Assembly: GCA_017450685.1 (NCBI GenBank)
Contig: JAFSTB010000004.1
Span: 18,774 to 82,773 of the forward strand
DNA from: Paludibacteraceae bacterium
GTDB lineage: Bacteria > Bacteroidota > Bacteroidia > Bacteroidales > Paludibacteraceae
DNA length: 64,000 nucleotides
Direction of reading: 5' to 3'
The notes beneath the pieces are model-generated. The model was not told the DNA's origin. It saw only the letters and a program-made list of their open reading frames with translations, and made no database searches. Each line of letters begins with the position of its first letter. Position 1 is the stretch's first letter. Positions 55,453 through 63,985 of this stretch are shown here, in pieces. Both the position numbers and the translations under genes were made by a program.

Positions 55453-56490
55453 ATGAGAAGATTTTTTCTTACCTGCCTTTCCCTTTTGAGCGTTATCGCC
55501 TTTTCCGCCGCCCAGACAGCGAGTGTGAACCCTAACACCGACCATTATATCTATCAAGGATATCTGTCTGATTATAAGTTGGCTCTGGCATCCGAAGCAT
55601 TTGCCTCTATCGATACTATGCTTCAAACCTATCTGCCTCAAACGGAGATCCTTCTGCCCCGCGAGATGGCATTGGTCAGCCTCGACCAACTGCTTCACGA
55701 CACTGACAACGATGCCACCGAACCCTTCTATCGCTTTATCAATACCCGTATGGCTCGTGTGCTGGAAGACTTAGACAGACCTGTCACCGAGGGACTGCGC
55801 ATATACAAACTCTATAACGACGGCTTTATCATCAAGTCTGCCAAAGCCACTGTGGCTATCGACCTTATACCCGGAGGCTCCAATGCCAAACCGTTCATTA
55901 CCGACTCTATCATCTACGGTATAGCCGGCAAATGTGATGCACTGTTCATCTCACACTGGCATGCTGACCACGCTAACCTCAATATAGCCAAGTCGTTCGC
56001 AGCACGAGGCAAACGCGTCATCGCACCTAAAGACTTATGGGTGGATGTCGATCCTATGATTCAACCTCTCGCCGAACATAAAGAAACAGATATAGTGTTC
56101 GAAGACTTGGATCTGACGCTCCATGTGCTGCCCGGACACCAAGATAATGTATATAATAATATCAATGTAGTCGAGTTCCACGGCGTTGGTACTGTGGCAC
56201 AAACAGGCGACCAATGGTACTGCTGCGATATGGATTGGATTGACCGTGTACACCTCAAATACGATATCGATGTGCTGATGCCCAACTGCTGGATACACGA
56301 TATGGAACGACATCTGCGAGGCTTCGCTCCGAAAATGATTATCACCGGTCATGAGAACGAATTAGGTGAACACTCTATCGACCACCGTGAAGCCTATTGG
56401 ATAACAATAAAAAAGATGGAGCTCGTCTCCGCTCTTAACATACCATACGTACTGATGACATGGGGTGAGTGGTACGACTATAAAAAATAA
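55453..56490 (+). CDS. Secreted metallo-beta-lactamase-fold hydrolase, intact metal site
   Basis: A 345-residue exported protein (signal peptide to AAQ, about residue 21). The metallo-beta-lactamase ligands are complete: His168-x-His170-x-Asp172-His173 in SHWHADHAN, His229 in LPGH, Asp253 in TGD and His300 in TGHE. An N-terminal helical part (about residues 30-115) precedes the domain, which is unusual for small hydrolases. It ends MTWGEWYDYKK without the C-terminal motif of its paralogue. It sits between kamE and the CoA-transferase B gene. Substrate unknown; lactonase, amidase or thioesterase activity are all possible. Confidence 0.8.
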   Translation: MRRFFLTCLSLLSVIAFSAAQTASVNPNTDHYIYQGYLSDYKLALASEAFASIDTMLQTYLPQTEILLPREMALVSLDQLLHDTDNDATEPFYRFINTRMARVLEDLDRPVTEGLRIYKLYNDGFIIKSAKATVAIDLIPGGSNAKPFITDSIIYGIAGKCDALFISHWHADHANLNIAKSFAARGKRVIAPKDLWVDVDPMIQPLAEHKETDIVFEDLDLTLHVLPGHQDNVYNNINVVEFHGVGTVAQTGDQWYCCDMDWIDRVHLKYDIDVLMPNCWIHDMERHLRGFAPKMIITGHENELGEHSIDHREAYWITIKKMELVSALNIPYVLMTWGEWYDYKK

Positions 56491-56547
56491 ACTGCCCCAT
56501 TAGCATAGCCTAAACAAAAGAAAACAAACAACATAAATCATACCATT

Positions 56548-57204
56548 ATGGAAAAAGAACAGATTCGTGAAGTCATTGCTCGTCGTGCAGCCCGTGAGTT
56601 GCATGATGGCGATGTGGTGAACTTGGGCATAGGTCTGCCCACCTTGATTCCTAACTATCTGCCCGAAGGTATAACGGTCACTCTTCAGACAGAGAACGGT
56701 GCTATGGGACTTGGTCCGTCACCCGAACAGGGTAAAGAGGATAAGAACCTTGTCAATGCCGGCGGCGGCAGTATCACCCTTCTGCCCGGTGCCAGCACTT
56801 TTGATAGTGCCACCTCCTTCGCTATCATTCGCGGCGGACATGTGGATGTGAGCGTACTCGGAGCATTGCAGGTGGACGAGAAAGGTAACCTCGCCAACTG
56901 GATTATCCCCGGAAAAATAGCACCGGGTATGGGCGGAGCCATGGACCTGGTGGTGGGTGCCAAAAGAGTAATCATCGCTATGGAACATACACAGAAAGGA
57001 GCACCTAAGATACTCAAAGCCTGCACTCTGCCACTCACCGCTGCAGGACAAGTGAATATGATAATCACCGAGATGGGCGTTATCAACGTTACCGACAAAG
57101 GACTCGAATTAGTGGAGAAACATCCGGATTTCACTGTGGAAGAAGTGCAAGCAGCCACCGAAGCCACACTTATCATCTCGGAGAACCTCAAATCGATGAT
57201 ATAA
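56548..57204 (+). CDS. atoA: Butyrate-acetoacetate CoA-transferase subunit B
   Basis: A 218-residue beta-type subunit. NLGIGLPTLIPNYLP, the catalytic-glutamate segment TLQTENGAMGLGPSP, GGHVDVSVLGALQVDEKGNLANW and PGMGGAMDLV are diagnostic. The glutamate in ENG forms the CoA thioester. It partners with subunit A at 45017-45667; the two genes are usually adjacent but are separated here by nine others. Confidence 0.92.
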   Translation: MEKEQIREVIARRAARELHDGDVVNLGIGLPTLIPNYLPEGITVTLQTENGAMGLGPSPEQGKEDKNLVNAGGGSITLLPGASTFDSATSFAIIRGGHVDVSVLGALQVDEKGNLANWIIPGKIAPGMGGAMDLVVGAKRVIIAMEHTQKGAPKILKACTLPLTAAGQVNMIITEMGVINVTDKGLELVEKHPDFTVEEVQAATEATLIISENLKSMI

Positions 57205-57229
57205 TCGAATATACAGAACCAACGAAGAG

Positions 57230-58015
57230 ATGAATAGTTATCAATATCTCAAGGTTGAGCGTCGTGACAAAGAAGTGGAGGTGCTTACCATCTCCGCCCC
57301 TAAGTCACTCAATGCTCTCAACACCGCTTTGCTTGCCGAGTTGGACGATTATCTTACTACTCTGGACGTTACTCCGCTCCGCGTCTTAGTCATAACCGGT
57401 GATGGCGACCGCTCTTTTGTGGCAGGTGCCGACATTAGCGAGATGGCACACAAAACAGAGACTGAAGGTTTAGACTTCGGCAGACGTGGTGCTGAGACCT
57501 TCCGTAAGTTGGAAGACCTGCCTATACCCACCATCGCCGCTATCAACGGTTTCTGCCTCGGCGGCGGATTAGAGATTGCTATGGCGTGCGACATACGCTA
57601 TGCCTCAAGCAAAGCACGCTTCGGACAACCCGAAGTGGGACTGGGTATAATTCCGGGCTTCTCGGGTACCTACCGGCTGCCTAAACTCATAGGGCAAGGG
57701 ATGGCTAAAGAACTGATCTACACAGGCAAAACCATACGCTCCGACGAGGCTCTGCGTATAGGCCTAATCAATGCCGTCTATGAACCGGAACAACTAATGA
57801 CTGCCGTTCTCTCTTTGGCAGAACAGATAAGCGGTAATGCACCCGTTGCAGTCAAGTATGCCAAAGAGTGTATCAATAGTAACTATGATATGTCGCGACA
57901 AGAAGCATTGGCATTGGAGAACGAACGCTTTGCCGCGTGCTTCGCCACCGAAGACCAAAAAAACGGTATGGCTGCCTTCCTAAACAAACAACCCACCGTG
58001 TTTGTGGGTAAGTAA
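57230..58015 (+). CDS. crt: Enoyl-CoA hydratase (crotonase type)
   Basis: A 261-residue crotonase-fold enzyme hydrating crotonyl-CoA to 3-hydroxybutyryl-CoA. It has VAGADISEM (oxyanion hole), AINGFCLGGGLEIAMACDIRYAS, the catalytic Glu in FGQPEVGLGIIPGFSGT and KEC..SNYDMSRQEAL near the end. With hbd it links crotonyl-CoA and acetoacetyl-CoA, which lets part of the flux bypass butyrate or regenerate redox balance. Confidence 0.93.
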   Translation: MNSYQYLKVERRDKEVEVLTISAPKSLNALNTALLAELDDYLTTLDVTPLRVLVITGDGDRSFVAGADISEMAHKTETEGLDFGRRGAETFRKLEDLPIPTIAAINGFCLGGGLEIAMACDIRYASSKARFGQPEVGLGIIPGFSGTYRLPKLIGQGMAKELIYTGKTIRSDEALRIGLINAVYEPEQLMTAVLSLAEQISGNAPVAVKYAKECINSNYDMSRQEALALENERFAACFATEDQKNGMAAFLNKQPTVFVGK

Positions 58016-58044
58016 AAAAGCAAATCAATTATCAATTATAAATT

Positions 58045-58881
58045 ATGAAAATCTTTGTTATCGGAACGGGAACGATGGCTAAAGGTATAGTGAAAGCCTT
58101 TGCCCAAAAAATGCCCGTTGTAATGAAAAGCCGCACAGAGGCAAGTTTGCAAAAAGCGATGGCTTCCATCGAAAAAGGTTACCAAAAATTGGTGGAGAAA
58201 GGGAAAATGGCTCAAGACAAGATGCAAGCCATTCTTCAGAATATCACCACTACCACCGACTATGCCACTTTCGCTGATGCCGACCTCGTTATCGAGGCTG
58301 CAGTGGAAGATATGCAACTCAAAAAGGAAGTGTTCCGCGAACTTGACTCTATATGCAAGCCGGAAACTATCTTCGCCACCAACTCCTCTTCCCTGTCCAT
58401 CACAGAGATAGCCGCTGCCACCACACGCGCCGAACGCTTCATCGGCTGCCACTTCTTCAACCCCGCAGACCGTATGGCACTCGTGGAAGTGATTAACGGT
58501 CAGCGCACCGCACAAGAGGTAACCGACTGCATTATGTCACTTTGCCAAGAGATAGGCAAAACACCGGTGGCAGTGAAAGAAGCACCGGGCTTCGTCGTTA
58601 ACCGCATACTCATACCTATGATCAACGAGGCAGTGGGTATCCTTGCCGACGGTATAGCCTCCGCAGAAGATATAGATAAGTGTATGCAACTGGGTGCTAA
58701 TCACCCCATGGGACCATTGGCTCTTGCCGACCTGATAGGTAATGATGTCAACCTCGCTATTATGGAAGTGCTGTATAAAGAGTTCGGCGACCCTAAATAT
58801 CGTCCGCATCCACTCTTGAGAAAAATGGTACGTGCCGGACTGCTCGGTAGAAAAACAGGTGAAGGATTCTACAAGTATTAA
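58045..58881 (+). CDS. hbd: 3-Hydroxybutyryl-CoA dehydrogenase
   Basis: A 278-residue NAD-dependent enzyme. The N-terminal Rossmann loop [17 protein letters not shown] has Ala-Lys where GxGxMGxGIA is usual, but the fold is clear. [46 protein letters not shown] (catalytic His) and [10 protein letters not shown] are typical, as is [15 protein letters not shown]. It forms a pair with crt. Confidence 0.93.
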   Translation: MKIFVIGTGTMAKGIVKAFAQKMPVVMKSRTEASLQKAMASIEKGYQKLVEKGKMAQDKMQAILQNITTTTDYATFADADLVIEAAVEDMQLKKEVFRELDSICKPETIFATNSSSLSITEIAAATTRAERFIGCHFFNPADRMALVEVINGQRTAQEVTDCIMSLCQEIGKTPVAVKEAPGFVVNRILIPMINEAVGILADGIASAEDIDKCMQLGANHPMGPLALADLIGNDVNLAIMEVLYKEFGDPKYRPHPLLRKMVRAGLLGRKTGEGFYKY

Positions 58882-58912
58882 GTTGAAACTTTAAACTCTA
58901 AACTATCATATC
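58881..58912 (+). repeat. Leader repeat before bcd
   Basis: GTTGAAACTTTAAACTCTAAACT followed by a TATCATATCATG start region; a short member of the leader repeat family. Confidence 0.6.
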
Positions 58913-60052
58913 ATGGATTTTAGTTATTCAAAAACCGAAGAGTTGTTCTTGCAGATGATACGTTCGTTTGCCGAGAACGAAGTCAAGCCTCTCGCAGCCG
59001 AAGTCGATGAGAAAGAGATGTTTCCCGAACAGACTGTTCGCAAGATGGCTAAACTGGGTCTGATGGGCATTCCCGTACCCAAACAGTATGGCGGTGCCGG
59101 CGGTACCGTGCAGATGTATATAATGGCAGTAGAAGAACTGAGTCGCGTATGTGCCACTACAGGCGTTGTCCTCTCGGCTCATACCTCTCTTTGTATATCA
59201 CCTATCCTGGAGCACGGCACAGAAGAGCAGAAGATGAAATACCTGCCTAAGTTGGCTTCCGGCGAATGGTTAGGCGCTTTTGGTCTGACCGAACCTAACG
59301 CAGGTACCGATGCCGCTATGCAACAAACGACGGCTGTGGATGCAGGGGATAAATGGATACTCAACGGTACGAAGATCTTCATCACCAATGCCGCTAATGC
59401 CAACGTGTTTGTTGTTATGGCAATGACCGACAAGTCGAAAGGTGTGAAAGGTATTTCTGCTTTCATCGTAGAGCGCGGCTTCAAAGGCTTCTCCATCGGT
59501 AAGAAAGAACTGAAGATGGGTATCCGCGGTTCTGCCACTTGCGAACTGATATTCGAGAATTGCGAAGTGCCTAAGGAGAACCTGTTAGGACAGTTGGGCG
59601 AAGGCTTCAAGATAGCCATGAAAACACTGGACGGAGGACGCATAGGTATAGCCTCGCAAGCACTCGGTATAGCACAAGGTGCTCTCGACGAAACAGTCAA
59701 ATACACCAAAGAACGTAAGCAGTTCGGTAAGTCAATCTCCCAGTTCCAGAACACCCAATTCCAAATGGCAGACCTTAAGACGCGCATTGAGGCTGCACGA
59801 TTGTTAGTGCGTTCCGCTGCTTGGAAAAAGGATATGGGCATGCCTTATTCAGCCGACGCTGCCATGGCTAAACTCTACGCCGCTGAAACAGCCATGGCTA
59901 CAACCACTAAAGCCGTGCAGTTCCACGGCGGATATGGCTACACACGCGAATACCCCGTTGAAAGGATGATGCGCGATGCTAAGATAACGGAGATTTATGA
60001 AGGTACCAGTGAGGTGCAACGTATGGTGATAGCAGGCAAGTTGTTCAAATAA
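58913..60052 (+). CDS. bcd: Butyryl-CoA dehydrogenase
   Basis: A 379-residue FAD acyl-CoA dehydrogenase reducing crotonyl-CoA to butyryl-CoA with electrons from EtfBA. It has AFGLTEPNAGTDA, WILNGTKIFITNA, MGIRGSATCELIFENCEVP, QFGKSISQFQ and HGGYGYTREYPVERMMRDAKITEIYEGTSEVQ; the glutamate in YEGTSE is the catalytic base of short-chain enzymes. Length is normal. etfB and etfA follow. Confidence 0.94.
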   Translation: MDFSYSKTEELFLQMIRSFAENEVKPLAAEVDEKEMFPEQTVRKMAKLGLMGIPVPKQYGGAGGTVQMYIMAVEELSRVCATTGVVLSAHTSLCISPILEHGTEEQKMKYLPKLASGEWLGAFGLTEPNAGTDAAMQQTTAVDAGDKWILNGTKIFITNAANANVFVVMAMTDKSKGVKGISAFIVERGFKGFSIGKKELKMGIRGSATCELIFENCEVPKENLLGQLGEGFKIAMKTLDGGRIGIASQALGIAQGALDETVKYTKERKQFGKSISQFQNTQFQMADLKTRIEAARLLVRSAAWKKDMGMPYSADAAMAKLYAAETAMATTTKAVQFHGGYGYTREYPVERMMRDAKITEIYEGTSEVQRMVIAGKLFK

Positions 60053-60121
60053 ACTCTGTATTCAGTACTCTGTATTCTGTATTCAGTACTCTGTATTCTA
60101 AACTCTAAACTCTCAATCAAT
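60053..60121 (+). repeat. Leader repeat before etfB
   Basis: Tandem CTCTGTATTCAGTA units (two long and two short copies) followed by CTAAACTCTAAACTCTCAATCAAT up to the ATG. Confidence 0.8.
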
Positions 60122-60901
60122 ATGAATATAATCGTTTGTGTAAAGCAAGTTCCCGATACTACGGAGATAAAGATTGATCCCGTCAAAGGTACACTTATTC
60201 GCGATGGTGTACCATCCATTATGAACCCCGATGATAAAGGTGGTTTGGAATTGGCACTTCGCCTCAAGGAGCAACATGGTGCCACCGTTACTGTCGTTTC
60301 CATGGGTCCTCCTCAAGCCGACCGTATGTTGCGTGAGGCTTTAGCTATGGGAGCCGACCGTGCTATCCTGCTCAGCGACCGACGTTTTGCCGGTGCCGAC
60401 ACACTCGCCACCTCATACGCTCTCGCCGGATGCATCAAGACTCTCGACTACGACCTCATCATCGCCGGACGACAAGCCATCGACGGTGACACCGCACAAG
60501 TGGCACCCGAAATGGCACAACACCTCGACCTCCCACAAGTAAGTTATGTCATCGACGCTCAAAAGACAGATACGGGCTTTATCGTTAAAAAAGAGAATGA
60601 AGATAGCGTTCAGACTCTTGAAGTGGAAGGCAAGTGTGTACTCACCGTTCTCGCTTCTGCCTTCAAAGCCAGATATATGACCGTAGAAGGAATAATAGAT
60701 GCCTATAATCGTGAAGTAGAAGTGTGGTCGGCCGACCAAATAGATGTGGAAGAAGGTAAACTGGGTTTGAAAGGTTCACCCACTAAAGTACATAAGTCCT
60801 TTCCCAAATCGCTCAAAGAACCCGGTGAAGTGTTCGAACTGAGCGAAGAAGAGGCTGTGGAACTCATCGTAAGCCGCCTAAAAGAAAAACATATCATTTA
60901 G
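60122..60901 (+). CDS. etfB: Electron transfer flavoprotein beta subunit
   Basis: A 259-residue subunit. CVKQVPDTTEIKIDP at the N-terminus, MNPDDKGGLELALRLKE, SMGPPQADRMLREALAMGADRAIL and the DYDLIIAGRQAIDGDTAQVAPEMA loop are conserved. It pairs with EtfA to pass electrons to Bcd. Whether the complex is electron-bifurcating (NADH with ferredoxin, as in clostridial Bcd-Etf) cannot be settled by eye. Confidence 0.93.
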   Translation: MNIIVCVKQVPDTTEIKIDPVKGTLIRDGVPSIMNPDDKGGLELALRLKEQHGATVTVVSMGPPQADRMLREALAMGADRAILLSDRRFAGADTLATSYALAGCIKTLDYDLIIAGRQAIDGDTAQVAPEMAQHLDLPQVSYVIDAQKTDTGFIVKKENEDSVQTLEVEGKCVLTVLASAFKARYMTVEGIIDAYNREVEVWSADQIDVEEGKLGLKGSPTKVHKSFPKSLKEPGEVFELSEEEAVELIVSRLKEKHII

Positions 60902-60972
60902 TGGAAGTTGTGACTTAAAAACTCTCTACTATACAACTTCACTAAACTTTCAACTCTAAACTCTAAACTATT
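60902..60972 (+). repeat. Leader repeat before etfA
   Basis: AACTTCACTAAACTTTCAACTCTAAACTCTAAACTATT before the ATG; same family as the other leader repeats. Confidence 0.75.
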
Positions 60973-61980
60973 ATGGAATATAAGAATGTTTATGTCTTTG
61001 CCGAACAGCGCAATGGCATTATCCAAAATGTGGCATACGAACTGCTGGGCAAAGCCAATGACCTGGCAAAAGAGTTAGGACAAAAAGTGGTGGCACTCCT
61101 TCTTGGTGATGGTATAGCCGATAAGGCTCAAGACCTTATCCAGATGGGTGCCGACGACGTAGTGGTGGTGGATAGCTCCTATCTGAAAGACTATCTCACA
61201 GAACAATATACACAGGCAATGAGCCAACTCATCGACCATTGTCACCCTCGTATCGTCCTCTTTGGCGCTACCACTATAGGTCGCGACCTCGCACCGCGCC
61301 TCGCATGCCGTGTTAAAAGCGGATTGGTGGCTGACTGTACCAAACTGACCATCGAACCGGACAAAGACGGTAACCTTGACTTCTTCTCCACACGACCTGC
61401 TTTCGGCGGTAACCTTATGGCTACCATCGTCTGCCCCACCTCGCGCCCACAGATGTCAACAGTAAGACCCGGAGTGATGCAGAAACTGACACGCGACACT
61501 TCACGACAAGGATCAATACAACGTTTTGAACCTACGTTTGACCCGTCTAAATTCAAAGTGCGCCTCATCGAGACGAAGATGAACGACCAAAAAGTGGCAG
61601 ACATATCCAATGCCAAAATCCTCATCTCAGGCGGTCGAGGTGTACACGATAAAGAAGGCTTCCAAAAACTGCAAGCCCTCGCAGACGTGATGGGCGGTAT
61701 GGTCTCTTCCTCCCGCGCTATGGTGGATGCAGGAGTGATGGACCACGCTTACCAAGTGGGACAAACAGGTAAAACAGTGCGTCCTAACCTCTATATGGCT
61801 TGCGGTATATCAGGCGCAATACAACACCTCGCCGGTATGGAAGAAAGTCATTATATAGTGGCTATCAATAAAGATAAGTATGCACCTATCTTCTCTGTGG
61901 CTGACCTCGGTATAGTGGGCGACCTGCATAAGATAGTTCCTATGCTCACCGAGCGTATCCGCCGCGAGATGGAGAAGTAA
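60973..61980 (+). CDS. etfA: Electron transfer flavoprotein alpha subunit
   Basis: A 335-residue subunit. The C-terminal FAD domain has ISGGRGVHDKEGFQKLQALADVMGG, SSRAMVDAGVMDH, QVGQTGKTVRPNLYMACGISGAIQHLAGM and INKDKYAPIFSVADLGIVGDLHKIVP. The last gene of the operon, followed by a strong hairpin terminator. Confidence 0.94.
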   Translation: MEYKNVYVFAEQRNGIIQNVAYELLGKANDLAKELGQKVVALLLGDGIADKAQDLIQMGADDVVVVDSSYLKDYLTEQYTQAMSQLIDHCHPRIVLFGATTIGRDLAPRLACRVKSGLVADCTKLTIEPDKDGNLDFFSTRPAFGGNLMATIVCPTSRPQMSTVRPGVMQKLTRDTSRQGSIQRFEPTFDPSKFKVRLIETKMNDQKVADISNAKILISGGRGVHDKEGFQKLQALADVMGGMVSSSRAMVDAGVMDHAYQVGQTGKTVRPNLYMACGISGAIQHLAGMEESHYIVAINKDKYAPIFSVADLGIVGDLHKIVPMLTERIRREMEK

Positions 61981-62010
61981 ACTCATCTTGACCCATACGC
62001 ATACATTTTT

Positions 62011-62063
62011 CCCGCTTTGCAGTTGAAATAAGTGAGATTTCAACTGCAAGGTGGGAGTTTTTT
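62011..62063 (+). terminator. Terminator of the lysine fermentation operon
   Basis: A 19-bp stem (62011-62029 with 62037-62055, two G-U pairs, 7-nt loop) followed by AGTTTTTTTAA, 30 nt after etfA. The T-run sits on the plus-strand side. Confidence 0.9.
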
Positions 62064-62075
62064 AACAGATAGACA

Positions 62076-63029
62076 TCATCTATTTTGAAATTGTCTTATT
62101 CGCTCGTCAATGATTTCGCCATTTCTGATATTTACGGCATCAAGCAAAGTCTTTCCTAAATTCCACTCTACTATCTCATCTAAAAAGCGAACTATCTCCA
62201 CACTGATAGCGTTAGAGGTGGATTTATAAAACAATGAGGGGGTATGGTCAACCACATAATGAGTTATCCCATCCACTTGATATATGGGATTTTCTATACT
62301 CGTCGGGATACTTGTTTCCACACCACCGTTTCTATCACAACTTAAATCTATAATAAGAGCCCCTTTTTTCATCCGCTTCAGATCATTCTTGTAAATAATA
62401 TGGTCTTTACGAGATGTATCCCAAAGAATTGCGTTAATAACAACATCATAGTTGCCTATTTCTTGTTGAAAAAGCTTTTCCATTTTGCGGTCGTAAACTA
62501 TCACTTCTGCCCCCATATAATTAAGTGTACGAATGGCACCTCGAGCCGTGTTTCCACGTCCAAGTACTGCCACTTTAGTTTGATTAGGGAACACACCATG
62601 AAGAAGATATGCATGGCATAGTGCAGCCTCACCTGCTATCTCATTATTCTTCCACAATGTATGTCTGCCCATTTCATACATATCTTCCCACGCTATACCT
62701 GTAAGATGGTTATTAACAAGAGTGTCAGTAATATCACGATTTTGTACAGCGTGAATCCAGCCGAAAACGATTTGGTTATGCAAATCCTTAAGATAATCGG
62801 CATCACCGATTTTAGGGTCGCAAACCACATCTTTTGAGAGAGCGTCAGCACGTGATACTACATTCACGCCGAATCTGCTATATTCTTCGTCGGCAAAACC
62901 GAGAACGTCTCCATAGCCTTTTTCTATATATAGATATTCCGGATGCCGGATGGAAGAAAGATGCGCAGGAACGATTGCACGCCTGCGTTCGTTTTCTTTG
63001 TGAGAAATAGGAAAACCAATAGTATTCAT
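62076..63029 (-). CDS. N5-(carboxyethyl)ornithine synthase-like dehydrogenase
   Basis: A 317-residue protein of the alanine dehydrogenase/transhydrogenase fold. The N-terminus has GFPISHKENERRRAIVPAHL, GWIHAVQN and a NAD(P)-binding loop VAVLGRGNTARGA with YDRKMEKLF after it. This fits N5-(carboxyethyl)ornithine synthase, which condenses ornithine (or lysine) with pyruvate to an opine-type product. The exact substrate is unproven. It lies in an A+T-rich stretch unlike the preceding operon and next to a broken dehydrogenase gene on the same strand, suggesting an acquired segment. Placement beside a lysine pathway may be coincidental. Confidence 0.75.
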   Translation of the reverse strand: MNTIGFPISHKENERRRAIVPAHLSSIRHPEYLYIEKGYGDVLGFADEEYSRFGVNVVSRADALSKDVVCDPKIGDADYLKDLHNQIVFGWIHAVQNRDITDTLVNNHLTGIAWEDMYEMGRHTLWKNNEIAGEAALCHAYLLHGVFPNQTKVAVLGRGNTARGAIRTLNYMGAEVIVYDRKMEKLFQQEIGNYDVVINAILWDTSRKDHIIYKNDLKRMKKGALIIDLSCDRNGGVETSIPTSIENPIYQVDGITHYVVDHTPSLFYKSTSNAISVEIVRFLDEIVEWNLGKTLLDAVNIRNGEIIDERIRQFQNR

Positions 63030-63062
63030 TTGAAAATTAATTAAAATATGATTAACAACAAT

Positions 63063-63876
63063 TTATCTTAAGGTATCACCACCATCACAAAATATGGTCT
63101 GTCCAACAATAGAATTACCTCTACCTTAAACCATGAATAACACCAATTCTGCAATTTCTTCAAGCCTTACATATTTTTTAGCCAAAGAATCTTCACGAAA
63201 GCTATTTTTTTCTACATTAGTGAAATTTATTCCGCTCGGCAAATACCCCGGTGCTATTCCATTCACATTTATAGCGTAAGGTATATATTTTTTTTGCCAA
63301 ACCTTCAGTTATGGCATTAACTGCACGTTTTGAAATAAAATAAGGGTGTGTATCAGCTTGTATGGAACTAAGTGATGATATATTTATCATTTTACCATTT
63401 ATCCGATTATCTTTAAAATACTTGCACACTGCTTCACCAACAAACAACAATGACTTAATATTAAGATCAAAAGTCTTATAATAAGTGCTCATTGGATTTG
63501 CATTCATTTCTCCATTGCCGGTAACATAAGCTGCGTTGTTAATCCAAATTTGGAAGATTTTGCTTTTTGACAAATCTGCTATGCGTGCAAGTTGCTGCTC
63601 TATATTCGTCAAATCTGTTAAATCCCATTGATAAGTATGTAACAATTCGTTTTTAATAGAATTTTGCAACATTTCTAATTTGTCTATGTTTCTGCCTACT
63701 ACAATCACTTCAGCACCGGCAGATAATAAGCGTCTTGTAATGCACTCTCCTAATCCGCGGGCACCACCTGTAACGACGCACGTAAAGCCACATGGTTCTT
63801 TTGTTTCCTGCAATACATATACTGGAACATGTAATACCCCACCCTTTTTAAGATATATTAAATCATTAGTGTCCAC
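63063..63876 (-). pseudogene. Short-chain dehydrogenase, disrupted by frameshift and stop
   Basis: An SDR gene starting at GTG 63874-63876 with the cofactor loop TGGARGLGE, WINNAAY, ISSLSS and the catalytic YFISK. After EGLAKK the frame is lost in an eight-A run (63288-63295 on the complement); removing one A restores YAINVNGIAPGYLPSGINF and then RLEEIAELVLFMV. This is followed by an in-frame TAA (63126-63128) where a Ser codon is expected, and the usual C-terminus GNSIVGQTIFCDGGDTLR up to TAA at 63063-63065. Two independent lesions indicate a decaying gene. It lies 33 nt upstream of the carboxyethylornithine-synthase-like gene on the same strand. Confidence 0.8.
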
Positions 63877-63932
63877 TAAAAATTAAGATAGAGTTCTTTG
63901 ACTTATTGAAAATTAGTTCGTTATACGGATCA

Positions 63933-63964
63933 TTTGTGCGAACGGATTTGAATTGATAACTTTG
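63933..63964 (+). promoter_or_regulatory. Promoter of a gene entering the right edge
   Basis: -33 TTTG (63933-63936) and -7 TAACTTTG (63957-63964), 20 nt apart, followed by an A-rich leader and ATG at 63986. Confidence 0.65.
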
Positions 63965-63985
63965 TGGATAAAAACATATCTACTT

